Part shown: one piece after another, positions 51,920-53,135 of the stretch
How the letters are laid out: every line of letters starts with the position of its first letter
How positions within the stretch are numbered: position 1 is the first letter of the stretch
From: UBA7378 sp049611805
GTDB lineage: Bacteria; Pseudomonadota; Alphaproteobacteria; RS24
Assembly: GCA_049611805.1 (NCBI GenBank)
Contig: JBMZAX010000014.1
Span: 1-53,135 of the forward strand
Direction: 5' to 3'
Length of the DNA stretch: 53,135 nt
The notes under the pieces: model-generated
The model's database searches: none
What the model saw: the letters and a program-made list of their open reading frames with translations, nothing else
Told to the model about the DNA's origin: nothing
Position numbers and translations under genes: made by a program

Positions 51920-53135
51920 ATGGCTAAAAAGCAAAAGACATTCAAACCCAAAGCGCGCGTGCCGCGCGGGTTTCGCGATATGGCGGGCGCAGAGCTTGCC
52001 CTGCAACAGCGCATGATTGCCACAATATCGGATGTCTATCAAAGCTATGGCTTTGATGCGCTCGACACCTCCGCCTTTGAATATGCCGATGCGCTGGGCA
52101 AGTTTCTGCCCGATGCCAACCGGCCGAATGAAGGCGTTTTCGCGCTGGAAGATGACGACAAGCAATGGCTCAGCCTGCGCTATGACCTGACGGCACCTTT
52201 GGCGCGCTATGTGGCAGAAAATTATGACGGCCTGCCCAAGCCCTTTCGCCGGTTTCAATGGGGCCCGGTCTGGCGCAATGAAAAGCCCGGCCCCGGCCGC
52301 TACCGACAGTTTCTGCAAATAGATGCCGATACGGTGGGGGCGGCCAATATGGGCGCAGACGCCGAGATTTGCATGATGGCGGCCGATTGCATGGCAGCCC
52401 TTGGCATTGACGAAGGCGATTATCTGGTGCGCATCAATAATCGGAAAATCATGGATGGTCTGCTGCAGCGCATCGGCCTGACCCATGACCAGGCCGATTA
52501 CGAGACGCGGCGGCTGACCATTTTGCGCGCCATGGACAAATATGACCGGCTGGGCCTTGCCGGTGTGCGCGACCTGCTGGGCGCGGGCCGGCGCGATGAA
52601 AGCGGCGATTTTACCGCCGGTGCCGGACTGGATGACGCGCAAATCGACGCCGTTACCGAGCTGGTGAGCGCGCAAGGGGCCAGCCGACCGGAAATGCTGG
52701 ATGCGCTGGAAGCCCAGATTGGCGATACCGCGTCGGGTGCCGACGGCATTGGCGAATTGCGCGACATGGACGCGCTGTTCACGCGGCTGGGCTATGGCGT
52801 CGAAAGATTATGCATCGACCCGACCATTGTGCGGGGCTTGGGCTATTACACAGGGCCCGTCTATGAGATTGACCTGACCTTTGACACGCAAGACAGCGAC
52901 GGCACGGTGACGCGCTTCGGCTCGGTCGGCGGTGGCGGGCGCTATGACGACCTTATCAAGCGGTTCAAAGGCGTGGAAATTCCGGCTACCGGCATCTCGA
53001 TCGGCGTCAGCCGTCTGGCCGCCGCCCTTGCGCTTCTGGGCAAGGCGGATGCGTACGCCGTGCAACCGCTGGTCGTTATTCTGGTGATGGACAAGGAAAC
53101 CCGCCCCGAACTGGCGGCTTTGGTGCAAAGCTTGC
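51920..53135 (+). CDS. hisS: Histidyl-tRNA synthetase, 3' end cut by window edge
   Basis: The frame opens at the ATG at 51920 and is still open at the window end (405 codons seen). Class II synthetase motifs are visible: VPRGFRDMAG near 14, motif 2 FQWGPVWRNEKPGPGRYRQF near 114, and GLGYYTGPVYEIDL with SVGGGGRYDDLIKRF near 310-350. The alpha-type GPVYE wording replaces the enterobacterial version. The ribosome site AGGAG lies 13 bases before the start, a long spacing. TTGACA at 51878-51883 could be the -35 of its promoter, without a clear -10. Confidence 0.95.
   Translation, partial: MAKKQKTFKPKARVPRGFRDMAGAELALQQRMIATISDVYQSYGFDALDTSAFEYADALGKFLPDANRPNEGVFALEDDDKQWLSLRYDLTAPLARYVAENYDGLPKPFRRFQWGPVWRNEKPGPGRYRQFLQIDADTVGAANMGADAEICMMAADCMAALGIDEGDYLVRINNRKIMDGLLQRIGLTHDQADYETRRLTILRAMDKYDRLGLAGVRDLLGAGRRDESGDFTAGAGLDDAQIDAVTELVSAQGASRPEMLDALEAQIGDTASGADGIGELRDMDALFTRLGYGVERLCIDPTIVRGLGYYTGPVYEIDLTFDTQDSDGTVTRFGSVGGGGRYDDLIKRFKGVEIPATGISIGVSRLAAALALLGKADAYAVQPLVVILVMDKETRPELAALVQSL

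Noticed and set aside
1..53135. Mobile elements, CRISPR arrays, toxin-antitoxin or defence genes
   Set aside because: No transposase, integrase, regular repeat-spacer array or recognisable defence gene was seen on either strand; the methyltransferase at 1482 has no restriction partner and fits CcrM.

Overview
The window is a dense, mobile-element-free stretch of a bacterial chromosome. I judge it to be alphaproteobacterial: it has a CcrM-type GANTC methyltransferase, an APH-fold homoserine kinase (ThrB), the gene string ctaC-ctaD-ctaB-small ORF-ctaG-ctaE-SURF1-thrC, an ispH-thrB-rnhA block, an alpha-type HisS, a plant-type glutamate-cysteine ligase, and a DUF2093 gene next to xseA. Base composition is GC-rich and CGCG-rich. 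Genes are packed tightly, with many 1-4 base overlaps. The order cannot be fixed from sequence reading alone; a Rhizobiales/Parvibaculales-like marine lineage would fit.

Layout. 1-2591: a DciA-like (DUF721) gene cut by the window edge, divergent from mutY, then ccrM facing mutY. 2680-8022 (minus): promoter, tandem glycine riboswitch, gcvT-gcvH-gcvPA-gcvPB and rnhB, with ccrM following behind its own control region. 8048-13073: a lipoprotein, ispH-thrB-rnhA, a redox pair (DsbD-alpha-like protein and peroxiredoxin) and yqgE. 13070-21827 (minus): aa3-type cytochrome c oxidase subunits and assembly factors running into thrC, a GNAT acetyltransferase and a membrane protein. 22068-29285: tldD and its partner pmbA, separated by gshA, rsmE, ubiA and a fatty acid desaturase. 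29288-33376: msbA-like ABC exporter, waaA and lpxK (lipid A/Kdo). 33373-37288: an M23 peptidase, DUF2093 and xseA, divergent from purD. 37288-41726: an APH-family kinase and an acyl-CoA dehydrogenase, likely functional partners, separated by rsmD, rluB and tadA; a strong terminator ends the block. 41738-47051: mutL and pgi (minus), then a PpiC-like protein coupled to a HupE/UreJ-like membrane protein. 47089-53135: nitronate monooxygenase, an RraA-like protein, isocitrate lyase with a divergent RamB-type regulator, and hisS cut by the window end.

I saw no insertion sequence, prophage, CRISPR array, rRNA or tRNA. The content is mostly housekeeping. The parts most worth a second look are regulatory: (i) paired GANTC sites and paired DnaA-box-like sites just upstream of ccrM; (ii) a glycine riboswitch whose expression platform contains a duplicated hairpin able to fold two ways, behind a promoter with a GANTC site in its spacer; (iii) a perfect 11-bp inverted repeat between isocitrate lyase and its probable regulator; and (iv) eight convergent gene pairs of which only one has room for an intrinsic terminator. 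The best metabolic prediction is a split ACAD10/11-like (LvaA/LvaC-like) 4-hydroxyacyl-CoA kinase/dehydrogenase pair.
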